Positions 1 through 8,341 of a stretch of 64,000 nt of DNA are shown piece after piece. Source of the DNA: JAEXOD01 sp043805435 (GTDB lineage: Bacteria; Bacteroidota; Ignavibacteria; Ignavibacteriales; Melioribacteraceae). The DNA is taken from NCBI GenBank assembly GCA_043805435.1, contig JAZDHY010000111.1:1-64000 (forward strand), given 5' to 3'. How positions within the stretch are numbered: position 1 is the first letter of the stretch; each line of letters begins with the position of its first letter. Made by a program: the position numbers and the translations under genes. Below the pieces are notes generated by a model. That model was not told where the DNA came from and ran no database searches. It saw nothing but the letters and a program-made list of their open reading frames with translations.

Positions 1-53
1 AAATAATATTATAAAATAATTGAAAATATTAGTTATTAAACTAAAGGTTAAAC

Positions 54-1448
54 ATGGTAAACTTAGCTGAAATATCGCAGAAAATATCATTACTTTTTAA
101 AGAAGCCAAAAACCAAGAAAATCATCAGAACCACAAAACAATTTTGGAATTATACAATATTGAAATTAAAAACCAGTATTTGAGGGAGGATATTTTAAGG
201 AATGACTTATTAATTAAAAATATTTTTAACAGCTACAAGGCCTTAGGAAAATATGAAGACGGGGCTGCTTTTATTATTAATACTCTTAAGTATAAGTTTA
301 CACCAACTACCGATAATTATTTTTTAGTTTCGTTTGGCTGGAACATTTATTTTTTATTAAAAAATGTTACTAAAACCGATGACGAAATGAATATTGAAAG
401 CGGTAATTTTCATCCTCATCATAATGTGCTTAAAATAGAAAAAGAGGATTTAATTGAATACCTGAATTGTCTGTTAAAATTGCTAAATCCGGAAAATGCC
501 AAAGAGGCAAATTTGCGTGTTCGAGTTTTGTTTCAGTTTGTGAAATACGAAAAAAGTAATACTAATCCTGATTGGCACAATATAAATAATTTTTTAAATT
601 TATTAGATGTAGAAAAATTAGATACAAATGCTCAAATTATTACAATAAAAAACGGACCAAAAGCAGGAAAACAGATTGAACTCGCCTCGGATTTAGAAAA
701 CTGGTATTCGTATAAAACAAAAGCTTTATTGGAGATTGAATATTATAATGAATGTATCAACGAATCCGAAAAAGCTTTGGTAGTTTTAAAAAACTATCAT
801 TATGATAATGCGGTATGGTTAAAAAGAAGAATTGCAATTTCAAAAATAAAGCTCGGTGAAAATAAAGAGGGTTTAAAAATGCTTTACGAGGTTTTACTGC
901 ATAAAAAAGAGTGGTTTGTTTTTAAAGAATATGCAGAAGAATTGGTAAAATTAAATGAGATAAATGAAGCTTTAAAATATGCAGTTGATGCTGCGTTGAT
1001 AAAGGGGGAAATATTATTACGACTTGATCTGTTTAATGTAATTAGTGAAATATTACTTAAAAAAAACGAAAAAGAGTTGGCCGAAAAACATACTTTACTT
1101 GAACTTGCCGTAAGAGTAGAAAGAAATTGGAAAATTCCAAAACATTTGGAAGACTTATACGTCCAAATAAAGGATGAATTAAATAATTATTCTTCTAAAA
1201 TATTATTGGAAGAGTGTAGAAATTATTGGAAAACTTTTTTAAGGCAGGCTTATGTAAAAAAAATTCTGCCCGAAAAACGAATTGGCTGGATAAGAGCAGA
1301 CGGAACAGAATATTTCTTTAGATTTAATGTTTTTGAAGGTTCTATTTCGAAGCTAAATGAAGGCGATAAAGTTAGATTTATGGCCTGTAAAGGAATAAAC
1401 AGAGTAAAAAATTTGATTGAAGACGACGTAATATATATGACGTTATAA
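54..1448 (+). CDS. TPR-like protein with C-terminal cold-shock-like domain
   Basis: 464 aa, function not recognised. Most of the chain reads as paired amphipathic helices of the TPR kind, for example around residues 220-350, where helices of 15-20 residues alternate with short turns. The last ~60 residues look like a cold-shock/OB fold: a basic strand, then GWIRADGTEYFFRF, then a 'LNEGDKVRF' turn and 'GINRVKN', in the order of the CSD strands (K-G-x-I, D-x-F-F, L-x-x-G-x-x-V-x-F, A-x-N-V). There is no signal peptide or membrane segment, so the protein is probably cytoplasmic. The ATG at 54 is the first start after the window edge region. A methyltransferase starts 11 bases after the stop, so the two are probably co-transcribed. 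An RNA- or protein-binding scaffold is a reasonable inference, nothing more. Confidence 0.6.
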   Translation: MVNLAEISQKISLLFKEAKNQENHQNHKTILELYNIEIKNQYLREDILRNDLLIKNIFNSYKALGKYEDGAAFIINTLKYKFTPTTDNYFLVSFGWNIYFLLKNVTKTDDEMNIESGNFHPHHNVLKIEKEDLIEYLNCLLKLLNPENAKEANLRVRVLFQFVKYEKSNTNPDWHNINNFLNLLDVEKLDTNAQIITIKNGPKAGKQIELASDLENWYSYKTKALLEIEYYNECINESEKALVVLKNYHYDNAVWLKRRIAISKIKLGENKEGLKMLYEVLLHKKEWFVFKEYAEELVKLNEINEALKYAVDAALIKGEILLRLDLFNVISEILLKKNEKELAEKHTLLELAVRVERNWKIPKHLEDLYVQIKDELNNYSSKILLEECRNYWKTFLRQAYVKKILPEKRIGWIRADGTEYFFRFNVFEGSISKLNEGDKVRFMACKGINRVKNLIEDDVIYMTL

Positions 1449-1459
1449 ACGGAGAAAAT

Positions 1460-2215
1460 ATGAAACAATGGTATGAGGAGCTTTTTACGGATTTTGCTAG
1501 AAGCTACGATAAAGAAATGTTTGTGCAAGGAACAATTGGTGAAGTAGATTTTATTGAAAAAGAAATTGAATTTAACAAGGAAGCAAAAATATTAGATATT
1601 GGTTGCGGAACAGGAAGACACTCTATTGAATTATCAAAAAGAGGGTACAACGTTTTAGGTTTTGATTTGTCGCTTGATCAATTAACTCTTGCAAAAGAAA
1701 AAGCAGCCAATGCGGGAGTTAATGTTGTGTTTGAACAAATGGATGCCCGATATTTTAATTATAAAGAAAATTTTGATTTGGGGATTATGATTTGTGAAGG
1801 TTCATTTCCATTGATGGAAACAGACGAAATGAATTTTAGCATATTAAAAAATGCGTATAATTCGATAAAACCGGGTGGAAAATTAATTTTTACAACATTA
1901 AACGGTCTGTTCCCGTTATTTCATTCTGTAAAAGATTTTATTAATGATAATGAGGTTGGTACAGATACAAAAGAGTTAACTTTTGATTTAATGACGTTTA
2001 GAGAGAAATCGAATTTTACAGTGACCAACGATTTGGGAACCGAAAAAGAATTAAAATCTAACGAAAGATATTATGTGCCATCGGAAATATTTTGGCTTAC
2101 AAATAGTATTGGCTTTAAAAAGACAGATATCTATGGTTGTAAACTTGGTGCATTTAGCCGAGATACAATTTTAACAACCGAAGATTACGAAATGCTTATT
2201 ATTGCCGAAAAATAA
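1460..2215 (+). CDS. Class I SAM-dependent methyltransferase
   Basis: 251 aa. The glycine-rich SAM-binding motif I, ILDIGCGTG, lies at residues 44-52. It is followed by an acidic strand end (GFDLS, ~68-72) that would bind the ribose, and by 'KPGGKLIFTTL' near residue 140. These are the standard landmarks of the Rossmann-fold methyltransferase-11/25 families. The substrate cannot be told from the sequence. Small molecules, quinones and proteins are all possible for such short stand-alone enzymes. The gene follows the TPR/cold-shock-like gene by 11 bases and probably shares its transcript. Its stop codon directly abuts the stop of the convergent coaD, with no space for a terminator between them. 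Confidence 0.75.
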   Translation: MKQWYEELFTDFARSYDKEMFVQGTIGEVDFIEKEIEFNKEAKILDIGCGTGRHSIELSKRGYNVLGFDLSLDQLTLAKEKAANAGVNVVFEQMDARYFNYKENFDLGIMICEGSFPLMETDEMNFSILKNAYNSIKPGGKLIFTTLNGLFPLFHSVKDFINDNEVGTDTKELTFDLMTFREKSNFTVTNDLGTEKELKSNERYYVPSEIFWLTNSIGFKKTDIYGCKLGAFSRDTILTTEDYEMLIIAEK

Positions 2216-2695
2216 CTATTTAGTCTTCCGCTTTTCCAACATTTCAATTACAACAGGCGGAACAAAAGCACTAACATCGCCGCCAAATTGCGATAAATTA
2301 CGAATAATTGTTGAATTAAGATAAGTGTACTTTTCGTGAGGCATCAGAAATATTGTTTTTATGCCGTTTGAAAGTTTTCTATTCATTAATGCCATTTGAA
2401 ATTCGTATTCAAAGTCGCTTATAGCACGCAAACCACGTATAATTCCAACCGCATCAACTGCTTTTGCGTGGTTTACGGTTAATCCTTCAAAAGCATCAAC
2501 AATAACATTATTAAAATCCTTAAAACTTTCGCGCAGCATATATAATCTTTCATCAACTGTAAACATACAGGTTTTAGAAGGATTACGTGCAATGGTTACA
2601 ACAACTTCATCAAATAAATCAATAGCACGTTTAACTATATCTATATGCCCGTTTGTTACAGGGTCAAATGTTCCGGGGTAAATTACTCGTCTCAT
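2216..2695 (-). CDS. coaD: Phosphopantetheine adenylyltransferase
   Basis: 159 aa, the usual CoaD length. It catalyses the penultimate step of coenzyme A synthesis, joining ATP and 4'-phosphopantetheine to give dephospho-CoA, in the cytoplasm. The nucleotidyltransferase signature GTFDPVTNGH is at residues 8-17, with the paired HxGH-like His. The second motif appears as 'NSTIIR' near residue 130. The gene is the last of a reverse-strand run starting at hrcA and sits 11 bases after rsmD. The rsmD-coaD pairing is common in bacteria and supports both calls. Confidence 0.95.
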   Translation of the reverse strand: MRRVIYPGTFDPVTNGHIDIVKRAIDLFDEVVVTIARNPSKTCMFTVDERLYMLRESFKDFNNVIVDAFEGLTVNHAKAVDAVGIIRGLRAISDFEYEFQMALMNRKLSNGIKTIFLMPHEKYTYLNSTIIRNLSQFGGDVSAFVPPVVIEMLEKRKTK

Positions 2696-2706
2696 ATTAT
2701 AATCAT

Positions 2707-3252
2707 CTAAAATGTAAATTTAAATATACAACTATCGCCAATCCTTTTAAATGGTTCGGCTTTAAAATTAAAAATATCTTTATCTAATGTCTGGATAGAA
2801 CGTTCAATTATTAAAACACCACCCGGATTAATAAAATTATTTTCTATCAAATTATTAAAAACATCATATATATCGTATTTGAAAAAAGGAGGGTCGGCTA
2901 AAATCAAATCGTATGTGTTATGTGTAGCCAATTTTGAAAATTTTACGGCATCCAATTTATATATGTAACAGCTCTCAGTTACTCCAAGCGAATCAATATT
3001 TTCTTGAAGTACTTTTCCGCAAGTAAAGTTATTTTCAACAAAATGTACTAATCCGGCACCTCTGCTTTTTGTTTCTAATCCAAGAGAACCGGAACCCCCA
3101 TAAATATCGCATACGGAAATAGAATCAAAATCCATTTGGTTACATAAATGATTAAATAAAGATTCTTTTACTTTATCAGTAGTAGGACGCACAGCTTTAG
3201 AATTAGGAAATTTAATTACTCTGCCACGGAATTCGCCTGCAATTATTCGCAT
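2707..3252 (-). CDS. rsmD: 16S rRNA (guanine(966)-N(2))-methyltransferase
   Basis: 181 aa. It methylates G966 of 16S rRNA in the small subunit. The N-terminus reads MRIIAGEFRGR followed by 'VRPTTDKVKESLFNHL', the family hallmark. The SAM-binding strand is 'VCDIYGGSGSLGLE', and the catalytic N-methyltransferase tetrapeptide appears as DPPF in 'LADPPFFKYD'. The start overlaps the stop of the upstream pilM-like gene by one base (TAATG), which implies translational coupling. coaD follows 11 bases later. Confidence 0.93.
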   Translation of the reverse strand: MRIIAGEFRGRVIKFPNSKAVRPTTDKVKESLFNHLCNQMDFDSISVCDIYGGSGSLGLETKSRGAGLVHFVENNFTCGKVLQENIDSLGVTESCYIYKLDAVKFSKLATHNTYDLILADPPFFKYDIYDVFNNLIENNFINPGGVLIIERSIQTLDKDIFNFKAEPFKRIGDSCIFKFTF

Positions 3253-4175
3253 TATTCAAGTCTCAACACTACCCCTAAGGCAGATGAAAATGTTAAAATT
3301 TTCCTTTGAATTAAATTGTTGTTTTTAACTATAGGATTTTGATTAAGTCTATCGAACGGGTTTATACGTAAAAGATTTACGTTTAACTGAGTTCGTATCT
3401 GTTCAATTATGTTTTCGGAAACAGAATCTGTAATAATATATGCTTTATGTAAAAGTTGAGAGTCGATACCGATTTGATTTATATTATTAAAACCTTCAGA
3501 AACTTTAGGAATAAGTTCGGAAATGTTATTATAATTTAATGATTTAACATAAATTGGAGATGTTCCCTCCAAAACAATAAAATTTACAGATTCTTCGTTA
3601 ATAAAAATACTAATTGAGTTTTGTAGTTTGTTAAAGCTCGGATCGGAAAATATAACTAAATTACCGGTTAAATGTACATTATCTATAAATTTTATAGTTA
3701 AACTGTTTTTTGTGGCAAATTTATGTAATATTTTTAATATCCTTTTTTCAATTGCGTAAACAATTATTTTGTTTTTGTTAAGCAGACTGCTGTCATCAAT
3801 TTTTATAAAACGCAATGCAAAATCCGAAGCGTATAATTGGGGAAATAAAACAGAAAATTCCCATTCGATAAAGTGATTTAAATCTGCATCAATTAACGTA
3901 TTATCGTACGGAAGAGAAATGATTTTAAAGAACTCATAAGGCAGCGAAAATGATACAACGCTGCTTTTGAGAGGTTTTCGCAAAGTGAGCGAGCTAAAAG
4001 CACTTTGTAATATTGAAACAAATTTTGTTTCTTTAATTGAGGGATCAATAAAATCCGAAAAATATTCCTCGTCAATATTTTCTAGCGCAAAATCATTTTC
4101 CGAATAATTAACTTCAACATATTGAAGTTTTGATTTCGAAATATTAAACCCGGCGTTATTTTGAAATAGCTGCAT
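3252..4175 (-). CDS. PilM/GspL-like actin-fold protein
   Basis: About 307 aa from the ATG at 4175. A longer open frame to 4256 exists, but its extra 27 residues lie inside the upstream gene. The ATG at 4175 has a GGGA ribosome site ~8 bases ahead and leaves a 4-base gap, so I prefer it. The chain has the divergent actin-like layout of PilM-type assembly ATPases: an early 'FNISKSKLQYVEV' strand pair, 'SSVVSFSLPYEFFKIISLP' near residue 90, and a late 'INEESVNFIVLEG' strand. Similarity is at the level of pattern, so the family call is moderate. It sits between a one-helix membrane protein and rsmD in the hrcA operon, away from the main pilus cluster at 52-61 kb. It may serve a second pseudopilus-like complex. 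Confidence 0.5.
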   Translation of the reverse strand: MQLFQNNAGFNISKSKLQYVEVNYSENDFALENIDEEYFSDFIDPSIKETKFVSILQSAFSSLTLRKPLKSSVVSFSLPYEFFKIISLPYDNTLIDADLNHFIEWEFSVLFPQLYASDFALRFIKIDDSSLLNKNKIIVYAIEKRILKILHKFATKNSLTIKFIDNVHLTGNLVIFSDPSFNKLQNSISIFINEESVNFIVLEGTSPIYVKSLNYNNISELIPKVSEGFNNINQIGIDSQLLHKAYIITDSVSENIIEQIRTQLNVNLLRINPFDRLNQNPIVKNNNLIQRKILTFSSALGVVLRLE

Positions 4176-4179
4176 AATT

Positions 4180-4725
4180 TTATTCCCATGAAGCTGTGTT
4201 TTTAAGTGTCTCGTTAAATAAATCACCAATTTTCCCATATCCGTCAGGACATTCAATAAGGTAATTTGTTCCCTTTACCGTTGTGCTACCGGTAGATAAT
4301 GTATCAATAGTAATTTTGTAAGGCCTTAAAGACTTTGGTGCATGCCTTAAAGAATCATATATTTGAGGAGCAAAAACAAATTTAGTTAAATTTTTAAAAG
4401 GGCTAAGCGATTTTTTTGTAACAGGATCAATTTTTGAAATACTAGCAGTAACTAATTTGTCATATTTCAAAAAACCAATTAAACTGTCTATATTATCGGT
4501 AAAACTGCCATATTTCTCTTTAAATAAAATTTCCGCCTCTCTTAAATTTAACATTCTTAATCTTGATTCTTTTTTATAATACTTTTCTCGCAAAACAATT
4601 TTATTGGGTTGAATAAAAGCTACATTAATCAAAATATATGATAGAATAATTATTATTGTATATAAAACAACATGGATATACCATTGTTCACTGGTTTTAT
4701 TAGTATTTTTTACAAAAAATTTCAT
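4180..4725 (-). CDS. Single-helix membrane protein, possibly pseudopilus-associated
   Basis: 181 aa, not recognised as a named family. A cytoplasmic N-terminus of ~17 residues precedes one hydrophobic helix (about residues 18-40, 'VVLYTIIIILSYILINVAF'). A basic stretch follows, then 'LREAEILFKEKYGSFTDNIDSLIGFLKYD', a pattern I associate with FCB-group pseudopilin-like proteins. The C-terminus has 'YLIECPDGYGKIGDL'. It overlaps the upstream comEA-like gene by 4 bases (ATGA) and is followed 4 bases later by a PilM-like gene. That supports a role with an envelope assembly machine, but this is inference. Confidence 0.5.
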   Translation of the reverse strand: MKFFVKNTNKTSEQWYIHVVLYTIIIILSYILINVAFIQPNKIVLREKYYKKESRLRMLNLREAEILFKEKYGSFTDNIDSLIGFLKYDKLVTASISKIDPVTKKSLSPFKNLTKFVFAPQIYDSLRHAPKSLRPYKITIDTLSTGSTTVKGTNYLIECPDGYGKIGDLFNETLKNTASWE

Positions 4726-5219
4726 TCTATTATAACATATGCTCTTAATTGGGTAATGATATTTCTCTTCATTCCTTTTATTTCCATCAAATCAATCAGC
4801 GAATTTATTTTCCCGTTTTTTGTTCTTAAAGTAATAATATCCGCTGCGGTTTTTTCTCCAATTCCGGGAATTTGCATTAATGTTTCTTTTGTAGATGTAT
4901 TTAAGTTAATTCTTTTAAATCCAATCGTTTTATTGTTTAGTTTTTGAACAGATTTTATTTTATTAAATTTAGAGACTTTTTGTTTAGATTTTATACTATT
5001 TTTTGAATTTATTATTAAAACAGAATCAGTTTTTGAAGCATTAAAAATACTGTCTTCGGTAGAATATTCAAAATTTATTTTTTTTGTTGAGTCCGTATTT
5101 TTTAAAGTAAAAATTGCAAAACCTATTATAAAAAATATTGACAAAAAAAGAATTACATTACCTTCCGTTTCGGTAAAGCCAAATTTAATATATAATGCCT
5201 TTAGCTTTTTAAATTTCAA
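4722..5219 (-). CDS. ComEA-like helix-hairpin-helix DNA-binding protein, membrane-anchored
   Basis: 165 aa. The last ~65 residues form the double helix-hairpin-helix unit of the ComEA/T2SK family: 'INLNTSTKETLMQIPGIGEKTAADIITLR' followed by 'SLIDLMEIKGMKRNIITQLRAYV'. The N-terminus has one membrane helix (about residues 22-40, 'VILFLSIFFIIGFAIFTL') and a Lys/Ser-rich linker. ComEA proteins bind incoming DNA outside the inner membrane during natural transformation, and that role is plausible here. The gene starts 9 bases after dnaJ and overlaps the next gene by 4 bases. No ComEC or ComF was seen in the window. Confidence 0.8.
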   Translation of the reverse strand: MKFKKLKALYIKFGFTETEGNVILFLSIFFIIGFAIFTLKNTDSTKKINFEYSTEDSIFNASKTDSVLIINSKNSIKSKQKVSKFNKIKSVQKLNNKTIGFKRINLNTSTKETLMQIPGIGEKTAADIITLRTKNGKINSLIDLMEIKGMKRNIITQLRAYVIIE

Positions 5220-5228
5220 TGTAATTTA

Positions 5229-6359
5229 TTAATTGTTAGGAACTTTGATGTTTGGTAATTTTTGAAGTTCTTTTAACAATTCTTTTTCTTTAGCATCAAC
5301 CTTAGACGGTACAAAAATATTTACACGCACTAATTGGTCGCCGGCACCATGAGCATTTAAATGCTGAATTCCTTTTTCTCGCATTTTTAAAAACTTTCCG
5401 GGTTGGGTACCGGGGTCTATTTTTAATTTAGCTCTGCCGGAAAGTGTAGGAATTTCCACTTCTGTTCCCATAACAGCTTCAGGAAAACTAATCATTAATT
5501 CGTAAATAATGTCATCATTGTTTCGCGTAAAAAACTCGTGTGCTGCTTCACGGAAAACAACAATAATATCACCTGCGCGCCCGCCATTTTTTCCTGCATT
5601 CCCTTCACCGCGCAAAGTCATATAACTGCTGTCAACAACTCCGGCAGGAACGTTTATTTTAATGGTCGACTCGTCAATAATTCTTCCGTCTCCCGAGCAT
5701 TTACGGCATGGATCGGATATTACTTTGCCGGTGCCGCTACAGTTGCTGCAAGGAGCAATGTTAACAAACTGACCAAAAAACGAACGAGAAACTTGTCTAA
5801 TTTCTCCTGTACCGCTGCAAATTGAACATGTGTTAAACGATGAACCGTCTTTAGCACCGGTACCACCACAGGTAGTACAAGTTATATGGCGTTTTATTTT
5901 AATTTTTTTTATAGTACCGGCTGCAATTTCTTCTAAAGTAAGCTTTAAGTTGATTTTTAAATCGGTTCCGGGTGAACCACCGGTCTTTTGACGAGTGCGA
6001 GATGAACCACCGCCATTAAATATATCATCAAAAATGGAGCCGCCGCCACCGCCGCCAAAAGCACTTCCAAAAATATCCGAAAAATTGCTGAAGATATCGT
6101 TTACATCATTATAGCCGTGGAAATCTTGTCCGCCTCGTAAACCGTTATGGCCAAATTTATCATACTTAGCTCTTTTTTCATCGCTGCTTAAAACTTCATA
6201 AGCTTCAGCAGCCTCTTTAAACTTTTCTTCGGATTCTTTATCACCGGGATTCCTATCAGGGTGAAACTGCATTGCTGCTTTTCGGTATGCTTTTTTAAGT
6301 TCATCTTTAGTTGATTTTTTATCTACACCAAGTATTTCGTAATAATCTCTTTTACTCAT
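5229..6359 (-). CDS. dnaJ: Chaperone protein DnaJ
   Basis: 376 aa, full length. This co-chaperone delivers unfolded clients to DnaK and stimulates its ATPase. The J domain occupies residues 1-70 with the HPD tripeptide in 'MQFHPDRNPG'. A Gly/Phe-rich linker follows ('FGSAFGGGGGG'). The zinc-binding domain has all four CxxCxGxG-type repeats (CTTCGGTG, CSICSGTG, CSNCSGTG, CRKCSGDG). The C-terminal client-binding domains complete the type I architecture. The gene lies 20 bases downstream of grpE in the order hrcA-grpE-dnaJ. dnaK itself is not in the window. Confidence 0.97.
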   Translation of the reverse strand: MSKRDYYEILGVDKKSTKDELKKAYRKAAMQFHPDRNPGDKESEEKFKEAAEAYEVLSSDEKRAKYDKFGHNGLRGGQDFHGYNDVNDIFSNFSDIFGSAFGGGGGGSIFDDIFNGGGSSRTRQKTGGSPGTDLKINLKLTLEEIAAGTIKKIKIKRHITCTTCGGTGAKDGSSFNTCSICSGTGEIRQVSRSFFGQFVNIAPCSNCSGTGKVISDPCRKCSGDGRIIDESTIKINVPAGVVDSSYMTLRGEGNAGKNGGRAGDIIVVFREAAHEFFTRNNDDIIYELMISFPEAVMGTEVEIPTLSGRAKLKIDPGTQPGKFLKMREKGIQHLNAHGAGDQLVRVNIFVPSKVDAKEKELLKELQKLPNIKVPNN

Positions 6360-6379
6360 TTTAATTCCCTTTGCTAAAA

Positions 6380-7069
6380 TTAGTTCTGTGATTCATCAGT
6401 TGGATTATCACTTGTTGATTTAGATTCTTCCGGTTGTTGTGAAACAATAACTTTTGCATGACGAATAACTTTGTCTTTATACATATAACCGGATTCTATT
6501 TCTTCCAAAATTGTATTATTGGGAACTTGAGTGTTAATTTGCTGTAATAAAGCTTCATGAAAATTAAAATCGAATTGCCTCGCCTTGGTTTCCATCTTTT
6601 TTACCCCCTCATCTTCAAGAATTCGGGTAAATTTATCAAAAACTAATCTTATACCGCTTAAAAACGACTCGTAATTTTGAGCATCACCAATGTGCAATAA
6701 TGACCGTTGTAAATCATCATGTATAGGAAGGATTTTTTTAATAAAATTTTCTGAAGAATATTTGAAGAAATTTGAAAGTTCGTTTTGTGATCTTCGTTTG
6801 TAATTCTCAAATTCTGCCAAAGATCGCAGCCTTTTATCTTTAACTTCAATAACATCGGCTTCAAGTTCTTTATTTTTTTGTTTAAGTAAATTGAGTTCGT
6901 TTTGTAAATTTTCGATGGTTTGAACAAAATTATCGGTATTATTAATATTAACTCCTTCTTCTTCTTTAGATTCGTTTGAATCATTTTGCATGTTATTTAT
7001 AATTTCAATAGGAATATTGTTTTCGTTAATATTATTTTTGCTTAAATTTTGGTCTTTTACTTCTTTCAT
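6380..7069 (-). CDS. grpE: Nucleotide exchange factor GrpE
   Basis: 229 aa. It releases ADP from DnaK as a dimer in the cytoplasm. An acidic, Asn-rich N-terminal tail of ~50 residues precedes a long coiled coil ('NLQNELNLLKQKNKELEADV'). The family core follows: 'RSLAEFENYKRRSQNEL', then 'ILPIHDDLQRSL', 'GIRLVFDKFTRILEDEGV', and a C-terminal beta part ending 'VIRHAKVIVSQQ'. It sits between hrcA (42-base gap) and dnaJ. The tail is longer than in many GrpE proteins but of ordinary composition. Confidence 0.95.
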   Translation of the reverse strand: MKEVKDQNLSKNNINENNIPIEIINNMQNDSNESKEEEGVNINNTDNFVQTIENLQNELNLLKQKNKELEADVIEVKDKRLRSLAEFENYKRRSQNELSNFFKYSSENFIKKILPIHDDLQRSLLHIGDAQNYESFLSGIRLVFDKFTRILEDEGVKKMETKARQFDFNFHEALLQQINTQVPNNTILEEIESGYMYKDKVIRHAKVIVSQQPEESKSTSDNPTDESQN

Positions 7070-7111
7070 ACATTAACCTGTATTTATTTATTATCTATAA
7101 TTTATTTTCAT

Positions 7112-8155
7112 TTAAATTCTTTTAAGTTCGCTTGATAAAGATTCTGCAATATAAATAATTGCGGCAATAGATTTGGAATATTCCATTCTTTTAGGGCCAA
7201 TAACTCCTAATATGCCAACAGTATCTCCAATTTTATAATCTTTTGTTATAAAGCTATAATTACTAAATAATTCAATTTGATTTTCCGATCCGATCGAAAC
7301 GGTAAACGATCCGCTTTTTTGTCTTTTGCTATCCATTATGTGAACAATTACATCTTTATTTTCAATCAATTCAATAATGCTTTGAAAATTGCTTAAATCA
7401 TCAAAACCGGGCTGTTTTAATATATTTTTAGCACCGGTAATAAAAGCCTTATCGGAGTAACTAACATCAGAAAAAATCTTGTCCGCCGAATCAATAAAAA
7501 ATCTGATTATAGGTTTGTATTTATCAAAACTTACATCTTTAATTCTTTCTTGAAATGTAGTTTTAATTTCCGAAAAGGTTAGATTTGTAAGCCTTTCATT
7601 TAATAATTGTTGTATGGCTTCAAGGTTTTCCTTAGCCATTTCGTTTTCAAGTTCCATGGTAATTGTTTTAACCAATCCTGAACGAATACTTAGAACTACT
7701 AAAATACGGATTGAAGACAATTGAACAAGTTGTATTTTTTCTAATATGGCAGAAGAAAATCGGGGGAAAGTAACACAAGCAAGCTGGTTAGTAATATCGC
7801 TTAATAAAAACGATGTCATACGAAGCAATTCTTCGGTTTCAGTTATTGCGTTTTCATATCCCGAAGAAATAATTTGTTTTTGTTCATCGGCTAATTCTGT
7901 AATTTCCATTAATGAATCTACATAAAGCCTATATCCTTTATCGGTAGGAATTCGCCCTGCACTTGTATGCGGGTGACCTAAAAAGCCTGTTTCTTCCAAA
8001 TCGGCCATAATATTTCTAATAGTAGCCGGCGAAAGTCCAAGATCGTATTTTTTTGCAATATTACGCGACCCAACCGGACTTGCGGTTAAAATAAATTGAT
8101 GAATGACATTACGGAGAATGGCTTTTTCTCTATCGTTTAAATTATAGCTTTCCAC
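7112..8155 (-). CDS. hrcA: Heat-inducible transcription repressor HrcA
   Basis: 347 aa. It represses chaperone genes by binding the CIRCE operator and is released on heat shock. The N-terminal winged helix contains 'LSPATIRNIMADLEETGFLGHPHTSAGRIPTDKGYR', the diagnostic HrcA segment, near residues 40-80. A GAF-like dimerisation domain follows. It heads the reverse operon with grpE and dnaJ. I looked for the CIRCE element (TTAGCACTC-N9-GAGTGCTAA) in the upstream gap and did not find it. Its targets may lie elsewhere, or the operator may have diverged. Confidence 0.95.
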   Translation of the reverse strand: MESYNLNDREKAILRNVIHQFILTASPVGSRNIAKKYDLGLSPATIRNIMADLEETGFLGHPHTSAGRIPTDKGYRLYVDSLMEITELADEQKQIISSGYENAITETEELLRMTSFLLSDITNQLACVTFPRFSSAILEKIQLVQLSSIRILVVLSIRSGLVKTITMELENEMAKENLEAIQQLLNERLTNLTFSEIKTTFQERIKDVSFDKYKPIIRFFIDSADKIFSDVSYSDKAFITGAKNILKQPGFDDLSNFQSIIELIENKDVIVHIMDSKRQKSGSFTVSIGSENQIELFSNYSFITKDYKIGDTVGILGVIGPKRMEYSKSIAAIIYIAESLSSELKRI

Positions 8156-8341
8156 TTTTCACAAAAGAAATTATTATACAACTATAAAATATACCAAAAA
8201 AAACTCAAAATTGATATATAAAAAACTATACTTAACTGTTAAAGAAATATATTCTTAATACAAAATTTTTAATACTAAGGTTTCATTTTTTCATATAATA
8301 AGGTTATCTTTAAGAGATAAAAAATCAAATGTGAGGCTGAA

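Noticed and set aside
4176..4256. 27-residue N-terminal extension of the PilM-like protein
   Set aside because: Lies wholly inside the upstream gene; the ATG at 4175 has a ribosome site and a normal 4-base gap.
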